Source: Oehlia diaphana (taxonomy: Eukaryota; Glomeromycota; Glomeromycetes; Glomerales; Glomeraceae). Taken from it: DNA of 64,000 nucleotides. The notes below the pieces were generated by a model that was given only the letters and a program-made list of their open reading frames with translations, ran no database searches and had not been told where the DNA came from. The stretch lies in NCBI GenBank assembly GCA_003833135.1, contig QZLH01000008.1, positions 253,264 through 317,263 of the forward strand, given 5' to 3'. Position numbers and translations under genes: made by a program. Shown here piece by piece: positions 23,923-34,207 of this stretch (its first letter is position 1; each line of letters starts with the position of its first letter).

Positions 23923-24114
23923 TAGAAATCCTCAACTCGGTTGTAAATCCGTCTTAAGCATTTTAGTCATTTGTATAACAAAATTTTAATCGGTTGATTT
24001 AAATATTTTTTTTGAATCAGAATTACAAAAAAAAAAACCAAAACAATGTAAAATTCAGATAATGCTCAATTTTAAACAAATTTTTAGATTAATTTCAAAA
24101 ATAGCGAAAATGAA

Positions 24115-24323
24115 CCCCAGTATCACCAAAACTTTTATAATTAAAATTCCACCCCACGTGACCGGGACATTTAAAGGGATGTGAAAAAAATAATTTTGTG
24201 AAGCAAAAAAAAAAACTAAGTCCCTCAGATAAATATAAACAGCGAAAACGCGGTGGGGTGTGTTGCCGGTGATGAATTTTACAATATCACGTGGGGGTGG
24301 AAAAAGTGTCGGTGATACTGGGG
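24115..24323. mobile_element. MITE with CCCCAGTATCACC ends, 209 bp
   Basis: CCCCAGTATCACC and its exact complement bound the element. The inner arms share CCACCCC..CACGTG words. The core (around 24215-24280) resembles that of 25827-26040, although the ends differ. No clear target duplication. Confidence 0.65.
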
Positions 24324-25472
24324 AAGATATGTGTAACTATACATTTGTTAAAAAACTGATCCATATTGTCCCGTCTTTGTACACTTATTCCTTATCCCCC
24401 CGAAAGCCCGCCTGATTCTGTAGCTTAAATAAATACAATAAAAAAACGTGGAGTGAGTCATGACACTTATTTTAAATTAATTTGGAAATCAATAATGATC
24501 ACATGTTCCTTTATTTACAGTTTCAAGTTAATAAGTAAATAAAATTTTATTAATCAATTACTTCAAAAGTAAAACAAGTAAAGATTTGTAATAATAAATT
24601 GCTGAAATAGGCGATTTGTTATTATATTTGATAATGTTTTGGTAACAAAAGTTTTGTTGAACCCCAATAAAAATTTTAATGACAAAGAAATTTTCATCAA
24701 ATAAATCAGCGGTAAAATGAAATTACCTGACTATTCAACAAAAACCATACATTTAAAAAGTAATTCCGGTTTGACTCATGCTAAATATTGATCATTTAGT
24801 TCGATCAGCTATTGACAACAATCACAAATTCAGTCTGGTTATTTGCTATATTTTATTTTATTTATTATTTATTTAATCCGATATCCCCCATTCAATAACT
24901 GAGTTATAAGTCAGTCATTAGGAATACTGCAGTGGCCAATAGGGATTAAATGCTATTAATACTGATTTCAATATTGGATGTCTTATAAAAATATCGGTCA
25001 TTAAAATCCATCATATCAACAATTTAAAATATTTCAATGATACAATCTTATGTTTTGGCCGAATATTCTGTAAATAAAAATTCATTAATTTTTATTTATC
25101 AACAAATAAATCAAATATATCCAATAAAATTAAAAGAAAATAATTGTATTTATCATTCGGTATAACTTGATCATGTTTGAGTAACATGAGTAACATTTAT
25201 GATTCCTAGGCTGAAAAACAAATTTCGTATCAATTTTAATACGATTTTTAGAACATTAGATAATTAATACCACTTTGATTATAATTAAATCATATGAATA
25301 TGTAATCTCATAATTCAGGCCAAATTTATTTATCACGTGTAATTAATAATGAACTCATTATTTTAAGTTTTTTTTTTTTTTAATAAAATTCCTTTTATAA
25401 AAGATTCACTATTTTTCGAATTAAAATAAAGAACTTTCTCAAATTTCATAATAAAAATCGTTTCTTATTGCA

Positions 25473-25772
25473 ATGACACCAAGAAATTACTTTACAGAAA
25501 CTTCAAGATCGTAGCGATGGCTTAATGCGCAGTAACTGCGTTATAAATACATACAGTACGATAATGAAAATATCGGTCAAATAAAATCAGCATGATCTTA
25601 TAGAGTCGTGCGAAAAATGTGTTAATAATGTAAATAATTAATCAAATCATGTTTCATACGTTTCGAATTGCTCGAATAACACAAATCATAAGTAATCATT
25701 TCTTTAGTGAACAAATTTCTATGAAGACAATAATTTCGAATCTTTAATATATACCCTCTAGATATTCAAACA
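25473..25772 (+). pseudogene. Family B copy 3, decayed
   Basis: It begins ATGACACCAAGAAATTAC (MTPRNY), close to other B starts, then meets a stop (TAG) after 12 codons. About 90 bp of unrelated sequence follow. Then come GTTAATAATGTAAATAATTA (the NVNN segment) and, from about 25665, CGAATTGCTCGAATAACACA (RIARIT) and TTTCTTTAGTG (the FFNG region) with frameshifts and base changes. Order and spacing match copies 1 and 2. Non-functional as it stands. Confidence 0.7.
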
Positions 25773-25826
25773 TATTTATTATAATATACAGTATTGTGCA
25801 AGGCCCGCAGCATGCATGTGATTTAC

Positions 25827-26040
25827 AATGACACCCGAAAATCTGCCCTAAAAATTCCGCACAGGGCCGGCACTATGCAGTAACACGTGAATAAACTGTG
25901 ACGACTAACGGCGTGACAAATAGGATTTTGACTAACCGAAAAAAACCAATTCCTCAGATACTTATAGAAAATGGAAACACAGAGGGACGTGATACGTGTG
26001 ATGAATAAATTTACTATTGCGGAATTTTTTCGGGTGTCAC
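25827..26040. mobile_element. MULE-like MITE with 9-10-bp target duplication
   Basis: The ends AATGACACCCGAAAA and GTGACACCCGAAAAAATTCC (complement) are inverted. Direct copies of TGTGATTTAC flank it (25817-25826 and 26041-26050). A 9-10-bp duplication points to Mutator-like transposition. Its interior (TCAGATAC.., GATGAATAAATTT) resembles the element at 24115. Confidence 0.8.
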
Positions 26041-26517
26041 TGTGATTTACGCATGTCTGTAATGTGTGACAGGTTACGCCAATTATATTGTAAAATAAAT
26101 GAACATTAATTTGGAGATGTATTAATAAAATATTATAAAAAACTTTAAAAAAGAAACAGGATTTGCTGAAATTGAAACTATTGTTTTATATAAAAACAAA
26201 AGAATGAATAATTATTATTTGTTGCAAAGAACAAATATTTTTCAGAGGTTCAAAACACGATTTAGGAAGATTATTCAAAAAAGGAAAAAGTGGTGATTTT
26301 TATGGGAGGACGTTTTGCAGGGGATAAACAAAATTTATGCAACTTTATAGATATCCGTGCATCAAAGTCTTATTTCTAGGATAGATTTTACTTTAATTTT
26401 GGAATTTTGAGATTTTGATTTCGAAGTCTTAAAAGACACTTGGCAAGTTCCTCTATTATGCATTGATTTATTCAATTGCCTTTTTTAACTAATTATATAT
26501 AAAACGGATTCTAATTA
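26041..26517. other. Intergenic, nothing recognisable
   Basis: AT-rich DNA between two MITEs, with no open frame of note. Confidence 0.6.
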
Positions 26518-26678
26518 GGGCACTGTCAGATATTACCTTATATCACTTTAATATAAGAGCTTACCCCCCCCCCTAGGTAAGATATATTATATATAATTCC
26601 TTATATAGTATTATATGTAACCTAAGATCTTTAGTTACCCCCCCCCCCTAAAATATTAGGTAATATCTGACAGCACCA
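26518..26678. mobile_element. MITE with CTGTCAGATATTACCT ends and two C-tracts
   Basis: CTGTCAGATATTACCT near the left end recurs inverted at 26658-26673. Inside are two runs of 10 and 11 C, each preceded by TTA. These are striking in such AT-rich DNA. The outer bases (GGGCACTGTC) and flanks TTA/ATA hint at a PIF/Harbinger-like element, but the borders are not certain. Confidence 0.65.
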
Positions 26679-26993
26679 ATATAATATATTATAATTGTTA
26701 AAAGCTAATCTGCTATTTGGAATTACCACGAGGTGATCATTGATCACGAGTAGAAATAAATCTGTATCTACCCCAATTATTGTACCATATATACCTTTTA
26801 TTGTAATACTTAATAATAATTATTAATAATTTACAAAAATAATTATACTTTTTTTATTCATGAAGATTGAAAATCCACTCTCAAATTTTGGTCTTATTAT
26901 CGGGGGAAAATGTTTAAAATAATGATCAATATGGATTGATTAACTTTATAATTCCCAAAGAATATGATTTGTCATCGGACAAGGAATGCGAAA

Positions 26994-27000
26994 TATAAAA
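26994..27000 (+). promoter_or_regulatory. TATA box of family A gene at 27101
   Basis: TATAAAATGCTG about 100 bp before the ATG. It matches the TATAAAATGCTC upstream of the family B gene at 8783. Confidence 0.5.
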
Positions 27001-27100
27001 TGCTGTTGGAAATCTTGCGTTCGTTATTTATTTAATTTTTATATGTTACAGGATTTTTAACAAAAATTCTACTTGAATAAAACATTTATTTCTCTTTTAA

Positions 27101-27439
27101 ATGTCATCAAATAATTGTGAATCAAGTAAATACACTCAAAAGTTTGATCTTTGTAATATTAATGATAGAAGGAAAACTCCGAAATTTTGTTCTGATTGTA
27201 AAGAAACAGATGATAGTATTAAGTTACTTTCTAGTAAAATGAGCAAGATTGAAGAAATTATTGATGATTTTAAAAATTGTCAAAAGAAAAAAATCGGAAA
27301 ATTTTCAACGTTCAATACAAAATTTACATTGGATGATGTACCTTGTGAATTAGAGTATGATTTATCAAGCTTTACTTTAGAAAATTTACAAAAATTAGTA
27401 ATCTTTACAACTAAAAATCGCACATCCAATAAAAATTAA
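27101..27439 (+). CDS. Family A small CxxC protein, copy 4 (unrecognised)
   Basis: Intronless, 112 residues, the shortest A copy. The N-terminal basic stretch is weaker (QKFDLCNINDRRKTPKF, about 13-29). The CSDC pair (about 30-33) is followed by KETDD and a helix-like SKMSKIEEIIDDF (about 44-56). Then come FNTKFTLDDVPCELEYDLS (about 71-89) and FTLENLQKL (about 91-99). An extra Cys sits in the N-terminal part and another in the linker. It is close to copy 3 in the last third. The start shares ATGTCATCAA with family B copies. An open frame at 27493-27771 follows 54 bp downstream but has no support. Confidence 0.8.
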   Translation: MSSNNCESSKYTQKFDLCNINDRRKTPKFCSDCKETDDSIKLLSSKMSKIEEIIDDFKNCQKKKIGKFSTFNTKFTLDDVPCELEYDLSSFTLENLQKLVIFTTKNRTSNKN

Positions 27440-29175
27440 CGTATTTCAGAGTAAAAAAACTCTAAGGAAAAGTGCTTTTTTTTTATTCCTAAATGTTTAG
27501 TATTATTCGTCCTCTAATTTTTATATATCTTTTGATAGGATTGACCAACCCGAATTTAAGAGATTTATTTCATTTTCTTTATAAGATATACTTATGTCTA
27601 ATGTTAGATAATGCGTTAAATTTTTTATATACAATTTATTCGCGCGTCATTTATCATATAGTTCGTAGCAAAGTTTTAAATTATAAAGACATACAGTATA
27701 TAGACATATGTTTTAAGAAACGAATTAATTATGAATTATATGAGCTACAATTAGCAAGTTTATTAGTATGAATAAAAGGACAACCTTTTTTTTTAGCTAA
27801 AGTACCTATTAAAATTTACAGTATTTATCATTATATTGGACGATACAAAATTATACGACTACATAGATTAGAATATTCTTTAAGGAAATATCGGAATGAT
27901 TTAGATTAACCAGTTTTACAGAATACAAAATTTTATTAACGATTTAAAAATATATGTTGTGTTTAAATGGTCTCACTATATACTGTTAATGTAATATTAG
28001 CAAAATATTCAAAATATTCGCAATCGACACAACATATACCGTATCACTTGCCTTTTGTCGAAAATGACACTAAATCTGTATTCCATTATTTTATTGGTCC
28101 GATTCTCTTCATTATACGTATTTAAAATATGTAGGACTAAATGCTGTAAAATATATACAGCAAGCATAATTTGTAACTACAAAACTTTTTTTTTGATATT
28201 GAATTGCCAAATTTTTAAAGACGGGGAAAAAGGATTCAAATATTCAAATTAGCGAATCGGAGATTGTTTATCCCGTATCACGTGATTAGAACAGAATTTA
28301 AAAATCACATGATACCGGATAAATCACTTATTGAGCCGAATAACAAGGTCAATAAAGTCAATAAACCCGGATTCGTCTACGATCTGTTGATCACAAAAAA
28401 TTATCAATAAACCCATAAAAGAATTATTCATTCTTGTATGAAACTTATTGACAATTAAAATAAAATGAATGTCTAATTTTTTCTTGAAATGAGATGTTAA
28501 AATCTTCTTTTCATTCTGATGATAAGAATAATCTTTTTATTTATCTGTTATCATCTGTCATATGAAATCATTTGTAAAGTTACACCTCTGGTTCAAAACT
28601 AGGACTTGTTTGGAATTTTATCATTACTCTTTTTTTTTATGATGACATATATAATTCATTATAAAGTATTTGACGTAAATAAGTGTAGCACATTTTTGAT
28701 TATTTACACCCATTCACTTTTAAAATCGCGTCAAATAGGTAAAACTTCGGTGCGATGATTTTTATTACCTGTTATGGATATTTATTTAGCTGTCCTTAAA
28801 AAACGTCGTTAACAATAAAAAAAGGTCAACTGATATATAATTTAAAAAATTACTTGCAAATTCTAAAATGTTTTTAATGGGATTCCTAATTATGAGTATA
28901 TAGAAAGACGGTATTTAGAATAATGTTTTATTTTTATTTTACGAATACCTTATTTTGCCACACGTCCGAAACATGTTTGAAAGAAATGCAGTCATACTTC
29001 TCTTTAACGAATAAATTATTTTTTGGCGAATATACTTGTTGTATTATTGTATTTTATAGAAAAGTATTTAATTTTAAAGTCACTACATCTTAAAATAGGT
29101 TTCATTTGACGAAAAAAGTTCACAAATGAACATTTGGTGATATTAATCCGATTCGGTATTAATTATTCGGGAAAC
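27440..29175. other. Intergenic with a CACGTGA palindrome
   Basis: No supportable gene. Frames at 27493-27771 and 28055-28252 are AT-driven. A long imperfect palindrome occupies 28266-28325: TTTATCCCGTATCACGTGAT pairs with its near complement ending GATACCGGATAAA. Confidence 0.55.
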
Positions 29176-29331
29176 ACATTTAAAAAAATATATTATATTG
29201 AAAATATAAGGGAATAAATACATTTAAAAATATATTATATTGAAAATATAAGGGAATACATTTAAAAATATATATTATATTGAAAATATAAGGGAATACA
29301 TTTAAATATATATATTATATTGAAAATATCG
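29176..29331 (+). repeat. Minisatellite upstream of family B gene, about 4 copies of 38-44 bp
   Basis: Units starting ACATTTAAAAA begin at 29176, 29220, 29258 and 29298. Each contains TATATTATATTGAAAATATA, and the first three end in AGGGAATA. The array ends 14 bp before the TATA box of the gene at 29505, so it may influence its expression. Confidence 0.85.
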
Positions 29332-29344
29332 GAAATTCTTATTG

Positions 29345-29353
29345 TATATAAAG
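29345..29353 (+). promoter_or_regulatory. TATA box of family B gene at 29505
   Basis: TATATAAAG followed by CTCCG, about 150 bp before the ATG and just downstream of the minisatellite. Confidence 0.45.
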
Positions 29354-29504
29354 CTCCGAAAAATTCTCTAGCGAGTTTTTGAATTCGATGCTCTACACAT
29401 AATATAGTCTGTACTACATTTTATTAATTTATAATCCACGCCAATAATTAATTATAAAACATTAAAATTTATATCATATAAATAAAATAATCTTTATTTT
29501 AATC

Positions 29505-29750
29505 ATGTCAACAAAAAATTACAAACAAATAACACGCAGGAAGATAAATGCAAATGACATAAACAATGTAATTCCAATCCACGCTTCACGAATTTATTCG
29601 ATAAATAATGTTGATACAATCGACCGAATAGCACGAATAATTGTACCGCAAATTACAAACAATCCTTTCGAAAATGATTTCTTTAATGGGACAAGATTTC
29701 AGGAAAATAATACTTTAACTTTATCAGCTGATTGGTCATCGTTTCCTTAA
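29505..29750 (+). CDS. Family B small protein, copy 4 (unrecognised)
   Basis: Intronless, 81 residues. MSTKNYKQITRRK at the start is basic. An Asn/Ile-rich linker leads to the core TIDRIARIIVPQITNNP (about 38-54), NDFFNGTRF (about 57-65) and a short tail ending SSFP. Identity with copy 1 is concentrated in the core. The tails differ and the linker is shorter. Its first bases (ATGTCAACAAAAAATTA) resemble family A copy 3. It is the only family B copy in the window on the same strand as, and close behind (2 kb), an intact family A gene (27101). Function unknown. Confidence 0.7.
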   Translation: MSTKNYKQITRRKINANDINNVIPIHASRIYSINNVDTIDRIARIIVPQITNNPFENDFFNGTRFQENNTLTLSADWSSFP

Positions 29751-31006
29751 ATCATATTTCATCAGTGTATCGCTTAAATTTGTTCATAATAATAATTATT
29801 TCATTCAATCGGCTTACATTACTTCTATAAATTACTTTAAGTGTTACATATTCTTGCCAATTTTCTTTGGTTATTAGTTAAAAAAAAATTTCTTTTTTAT
29901 AATTTTTTAGATTTTTAAATTATAGAATTTTTAGAGGAATTAAAATAATTTTCTTTAATTAAAGAATATCGCATTTATATTATGTAATTAAAATTTCAAT
30001 AATACAAATAAATAAATAGCAGCTCGAGCATCCTAATCGTATAAAATTTCCTTCTATTCTCCGTTATATCTATCCGTATAACTTTAGCAAAAAATATATA
30101 ATTGACTACCAATTTTAATTTTTAAAAATTTGTTTTCTAATATCCTCAAATAAATCCTTTAAGGTGACCTGAAACATCTCTGTATTAATAGAAGAATGCA
30201 TATCACTTAGTCTTATTATAAAAAAACTCATAATATTCTAATTTGAAGAAATTTAATTCCCAAATATTTCATAATAATAGCCATGGTGGTAACTGCTAAG
30301 TCTATGACGATTTTTTTTTTACTTTATAATTGGTCATAAGCAAAGGAGCAAAGGACGTAACCTGTATCACTTGACAGACCGAAAATCACGCTATACTAAT
30401 TCTTTTTTTGAATTGACAATAGGAAAGTTTTTTTTAAAAATGCCAATACCAAAAATTTTTTTCGCTAGCTGTGTCACTTTAATTAACGAGTAATCACGAC
30501 AAGTTTAATATTTTTTAATTTGATTAATTTGATTATTATCACATATATTAAATGATAATTAGTACAATTGGCCAATTTTTTAGCAAATATTAAGGGCTTA
30601 GCGCAAAACAATATTGTAAAAGACATAAAGTAATGCATTAATAATAGAAAATATGTTAGCACATTTAAAGCATATGATTCCTATTAATATAATATTATTG
30701 GAAACTTAGATTTATTAACGATAATATTAATAAGGAAGACTGAATTTGTTAATAAATTAAATCATCCTCAAGCTTTATTATCCCGTCAGAATTTATTTTT
30801 TGGTTACGACACGTGCCGTAACGCCGTAATAAAATGTCGTAAATTGTAAATGTCGCAATTTTACATGTAAATATCTAAAAGAAAGATAAAGAAACGAATT
30901 CAATATCATTTATAAACGGTAAATTTCAAGAAAGCCTCTTCCCACTTAGCTAAAAGTATAGACACCTTAAAAAAAAAAAGGAAAATGTTGTGCCTTACCA
31001 GTTACC
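29751..31006. other. Intergenic, nothing recognisable
   Basis: AT-rich DNA running up to the target duplication of the element at 31015. No gene or clear repeat. Confidence 0.6.
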
Positions 31007-31126
31007 CATTTATGGGGGCCCGTTAAAGCGGGGTAGAATCACGTGATTTAATATTATTATAATTTGATAAATTTTTTATAAACTAAAATTAAAGTGAACT
31101 TGAAAATCATTAAATAAGTGTATTTC

Positions 31127-31880
31127 NNNNNNNNNNNNNNNNNNNNNNNNNNNNNNNNNNNNNNNNNNNNNNNNNNNNNNNNNNNNNNNNNNNNNNNNNN
31201 NNNNNNNNNNNNNNNNNNNNNNNNNNNNNNNNNNNNNNNNNNNNNNNNNNNNNNNNNNNNNNNNNNNNNNNNNNNNNNNNNNNNNNNNNNNNNNNNNNNN
31301 NNNNNNNNNNNNNNNNNNNNNNNNNNNNNNNNNNNNNNNNNNNNNNNNNNNNNNNNNNNNNNNNNNNNNNNNNNNNNNNNNNNNNNNNNNNNNNNNNNNN
31401 NNNNNNNNNNNNNNNNNNNNNNNNNNNNNNNNNNNNNNNNNNNNNNNNNNNNNNNNNNNNNNNNNNNNNNNNNNNNNNNNNNNNNNNNNNNNNNNNNNNN
31501 NNNNNNNNNNNNNNNNNNNNNNNNNNNNNNNNNNNNNNNNNNNNNNNNNNNNNNNNNNNNNNNNNNNNNNNNNNNNNNNNNNNNNNNNNNNNNNNNNNNN
31601 NNNNNNNNNNNNNNNNNNNNNNNNNNNNNNNNNNNNNNNNNNNNNNNNNNNNNNNNNNNNNNNNNNNNNNNNNNNNNNNNNNNNNNNNNNNNNNNNNNNN
31701 NNNNNNNNNNNNNNNNNNNNNNNNNNNNNNNNNNNNNNNNNNNNNNNNNNNNNNNNNNNNNNNNNNNNNNNNNNNNNNNNNNNNNNNNNNNNNNNNNNNN
31801 NNNNNNNNNNNNNNNNNNNNNNNNNNNNNNNNNNNNNNNNNNNNNNNNNNNNNNNNNNNNNNNNNNNNNNNNNNNNNNNN
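31127..31880. other. Assembly gap (754 N)
   Basis: Unknown bases only. Open frames across it are artefacts. The gap starts inside the element just where a 217-bp tandem array is expected, so a repeat that could not be assembled is the likely cause. Confidence 0.95.
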
Positions 31881-32212
31881 CAAAATGCACTTAGTATAAG
31901 TTTATTTGGAAGGTTTTATATATAATAAAGAGTTTTATTTAAAAAAAGAAAAATCTCGAAAGTCACGTGATTCTACCCTGCTTTAACGGTCCCCCAAAAA
32001 AGGGTAGATCAATTTTAACGAAATTGAAAAAGTTGAATAAATCGAAAACGGTGTTCTAAACCTCATTGTGTGCTCTAAGTAAACTTGCAGAACAGGTCAA
32101 AATGCACTTAGTATAAGTTTATTTGGAAGGTTTTATATATAATAAAGAGTTTTATTTAAAAAAAAGAAAAATCTCGAAAGTCACGTGATTCTACCCTGCT
32201 TTAACGGTCCCC
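31881..32212 (+). repeat. 217-bp tandem repeat, one full and one partial unit
   Basis: CAAAATGCACTTAGTATAAG starts at 31881 and again at 32098, a period of 217. Both copies run through CACGTGATTCTACCCTGC and end TTTAACGGTCCCCC. The first continues through a 100-bp spacer (AAAAAAGGGTAGATC..) to the second. A third, truncated copy opens the window at 1-108. Confidence 0.9.
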
Positions 32213-32220
32213 CATTTATG

Positions 32221-32737
32221 GCATATTTATTTACGGCATTACGACATCAATTTTATTACGGTTACGGAATTATTTACGACATATATTGAAATGTCGAAAT
32301 GCCGAAATGCCGTAATTAGGAAATTTCGAAAATTATTCATATTTGAAATCAGAAGTACTAATTTATCATATAAAGGCTTAAGATCATTTAAAAAGTAATT
32401 TCACTATTTCCATGGTCTTTATTTGATCCTGAATTCGCATTAGTTGAATATATTTGTAATCCTATTCAATTTATTATATATATAACAAAAATTGATTTCC
32501 ATTCTTAATTCCAATAATATTGCATTCTAAAAAATTATTTAACACTTTAATTACTAAGACGTACTCAATTGGTAATTATAAATCATTGTATGATCATCGA
32601 CTGCTGATCGACTGCGTTGAGGCTGAAGTTGAATTAATGTTTGTATTACGAATGACTTTAAAAAGTAACTTAAAGTGGAATTACTGAACACAAAAAAAAA
32701 AAAAAAAAAAAAATTCTTTTTTTTTTAAACAAACAAA
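32221..32737. other. Intergenic / upstream region of F-box gene 1
   Basis: Contains repeated ACGGCAT/ACGACAT-like words (about 32220-32320) and a 21-base A run about 40 bp before the start codon. No TATA box stands out. Confidence 0.5.
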
Positions 32738-34207
32738 ATGTCTTGCCAACTTCTCGCCGATTGTCTCAACGAAATATTTGAGTATTTAGAAGACGACAAA
32801 GTCACTTTATATTCATGCTTACTAGTCAATCATCTTTGGTGTGAAATTTCTGTTAGAATTTTATGGAGGAATGTTTGGAGATTCAAGTCTACTTCTTCAT
32901 TTCAATCGGATCAAGTATCATCAAAATTGTTTGATACTTTAATCACCTGTCTTCCTGATGAATCAAAAGAAATTTTACATAAGAATGGTATATTTGTCTC
33001 AAAGTCAACTTCAAAACCTTCATTTTTTAATTATATATCGTTCTGTAAAGTTCTTTCAATTAATGAAATTGATCTCATAATTCAACACTTTCTCGAAATT
33101 CAACGACTAGGATTAACAAGAAGTTTACATTATTATAAATATTTAATTTTACACGAAATATTAAAGATGTATATGAAACAAGTTCCTTCTTTAAAAGCAT
33201 TAAAATATTTATCAACAAAAAATATTTCCAACATTACTTTAACATATTTTCCTGAATCTATTGGTTGTTTGACGAATCTCTCAGTATTAAGTTGTGGATC
33301 AGATATTCATTCCGAATTTTTTTATCAATTATCCCAAATATGTTGTAATATTCGTTCATTAACTGTAGAATTTGAAGGAACAGTTTCAAATGGGTTAAAA
33401 GATCTGATCTCTTCACAAAATAGATTAGAAGGTTTATCATTAATACAATCTTATAATAGTACAGATTGGAAAGAGCTTATACCTTCATTAAAAAAGCATT
33501 CAAACACTTTAAACAAATTAAAGATCAATGGAGGAGAAAATGATGGACCATTATCATTTATTACTATATTCAAAAATTTACAAGAACTTACTTTATTTTT
33601 TGATTACAATGATGCTTTTGAAGATTTTAAAGAATTAAATTTTGTTAAATTTTCACAATTACAAATCTTAAAACTATCTTTTGGATGTCCAACTGTTGAT
33701 ATCATGATCAAATTTTTTGAAAATAATGGAAAGAATTTAAAAGAATTTTGTACTTGTAATTATGATAATAGATTAAATTTAGCAATAGCAAGATTTTGTC
33801 CAAATTTGAAATCACTTTTTACCTTATTTTTGGATAATGAAATAGAAACATTAAAAGCAATTTTTAATAATTGTCAACAATTAGAAAGTATTAAAGTTTG
33901 GTGTGGTAATGGATATTTAAATGAATCTGAATTGTTTGAAGTTTTAGCAAATTATTCACCAAAAAATTTTAATGAATTGGAAATATATTTTATAGAAAGA
34001 GAAATACTTTCAGAAAATTTAGAAAAATTCTTTAATAATTGGAAAAATCGTATATCACAAAGACCATTATCTTTTATCATTCTAATAGAAGATAATGATA
34101 CGACAAATATGGTAAATAATGAAAATATGAAAATAATTGAGAAATATAAAAATTTGGGTATTATTAAGAAATTTGAAATTAGAGAATATAAGGATTATGA
34201 AATTTAA
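32738..34207 (+). CDS. F-box protein with LRR-like C-terminus, 489 aa
   Basis: Likely substrate receptor of an SCF (Skp1-Cul1-F-box) ubiquitin ligase. The N-terminal F-box is clear: LLADCLNEIFEYLEDDKVTL (about 5-24), then SCLLVNHLWCEISVRILWRN (about 26-45), with the usual hydrophobic, Cys and Trp positions. From about residue 150 onward come irregular leucine-rich repeats of the type L..L.L........L, for example around LTNLSVLSCG, LQELTLFF and LQILKLSFG; these would bind the target. The family shares FNYISFCKVL (about 98-107) with the paralogue at 46101. Single exon, ATG in a typical A-rich context. No chitin-binding, membrane or signal segment. The target is unknown. F-box genes of this kind are very numerous in Rhizophagus and evolve fast. 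Confidence 0.92.
   Translation: MSCQLLADCLNEIFEYLEDDKVTLYSCLLVNHLWCEISVRILWRNVWRFKSTSSFQSDQVSSKLFDTLITCLPDESKEILHKNGIFVSKSTSKPSFFNYISFCKVLSINEIDLIIQHFLEIQRLGLTRSLHYYKYLILHEILKMYMKQVPSLKALKYLSTKNISNITLTYFPESIGCLTNLSVLSCGSDIHSEFFYQLSQICCNIRSLTVEFEGTVSNGLKDLISSQNRLEGLSLIQSYNSTDWKELIPSLKKHSNTLNKLKINGGENDGPLSFITIFKNLQELTLFFDYNDAFEDFKELNFVKFSQLQILKLSFGCPTVDIMIKFFENNGKNLKEFCTCNYDNRLNLAIARFCPNLKSLFTLFLDNEIETLKAIFNNCQQLESIKVWCGNGYLNESELFEVLANYSPKNFNELEIYFIEREILSENLEKFFNNWKNRISQRPLSFIILIEDNDTTNMVNNENMKIIEKYKNLGIIKKFEIREYKDYEI

Larger units (their letters stand above)
22658..25472. other. Intergenic crowded with MITEs
   Basis: Three inverted-repeat elements (22970-23210, 23729-23922, 24115-24323) are packed into 1.4 kb. 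The frame at 23523-23843 lies across one of them and is dismissed. The remainder to 25472 is AT-rich without recognisable genes. Confidence 0.6.
31015..32212. mobile_element. TIR element with perfect 8-bp target duplication and internal tandem repeats (contains gap)
   Basis: The left end GGGGCCCGTTAAAGCGGGGT and right end (complement GGGGACCGTTAAAGCAGGGT) are inverted; both continue into AGAATCACGTGA. CATTTATG flanks both sides (31007-31014 and 32213-32220). An 8-bp duplication is the hAT hallmark. The interior carries at least two 217-bp units, each ending in the same sequence as the element's right end. The rest is hidden by 754 N. No coding sequence is visible in the known part, so it is probably non-autonomous. 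Confidence 0.85.

Noticed and set aside
27493..27771. 92-codon frame 54 bp after the family A gene at 27101
   Set aside because: Rich in Ile/Leu/Tyr as expected from AT-rich DNA, with no paralogue next to other A copies.
31057..31894. Three long open frames of 257-277 codons
   Set aside because: They consist of N bases read as open sequence across the assembly gap.
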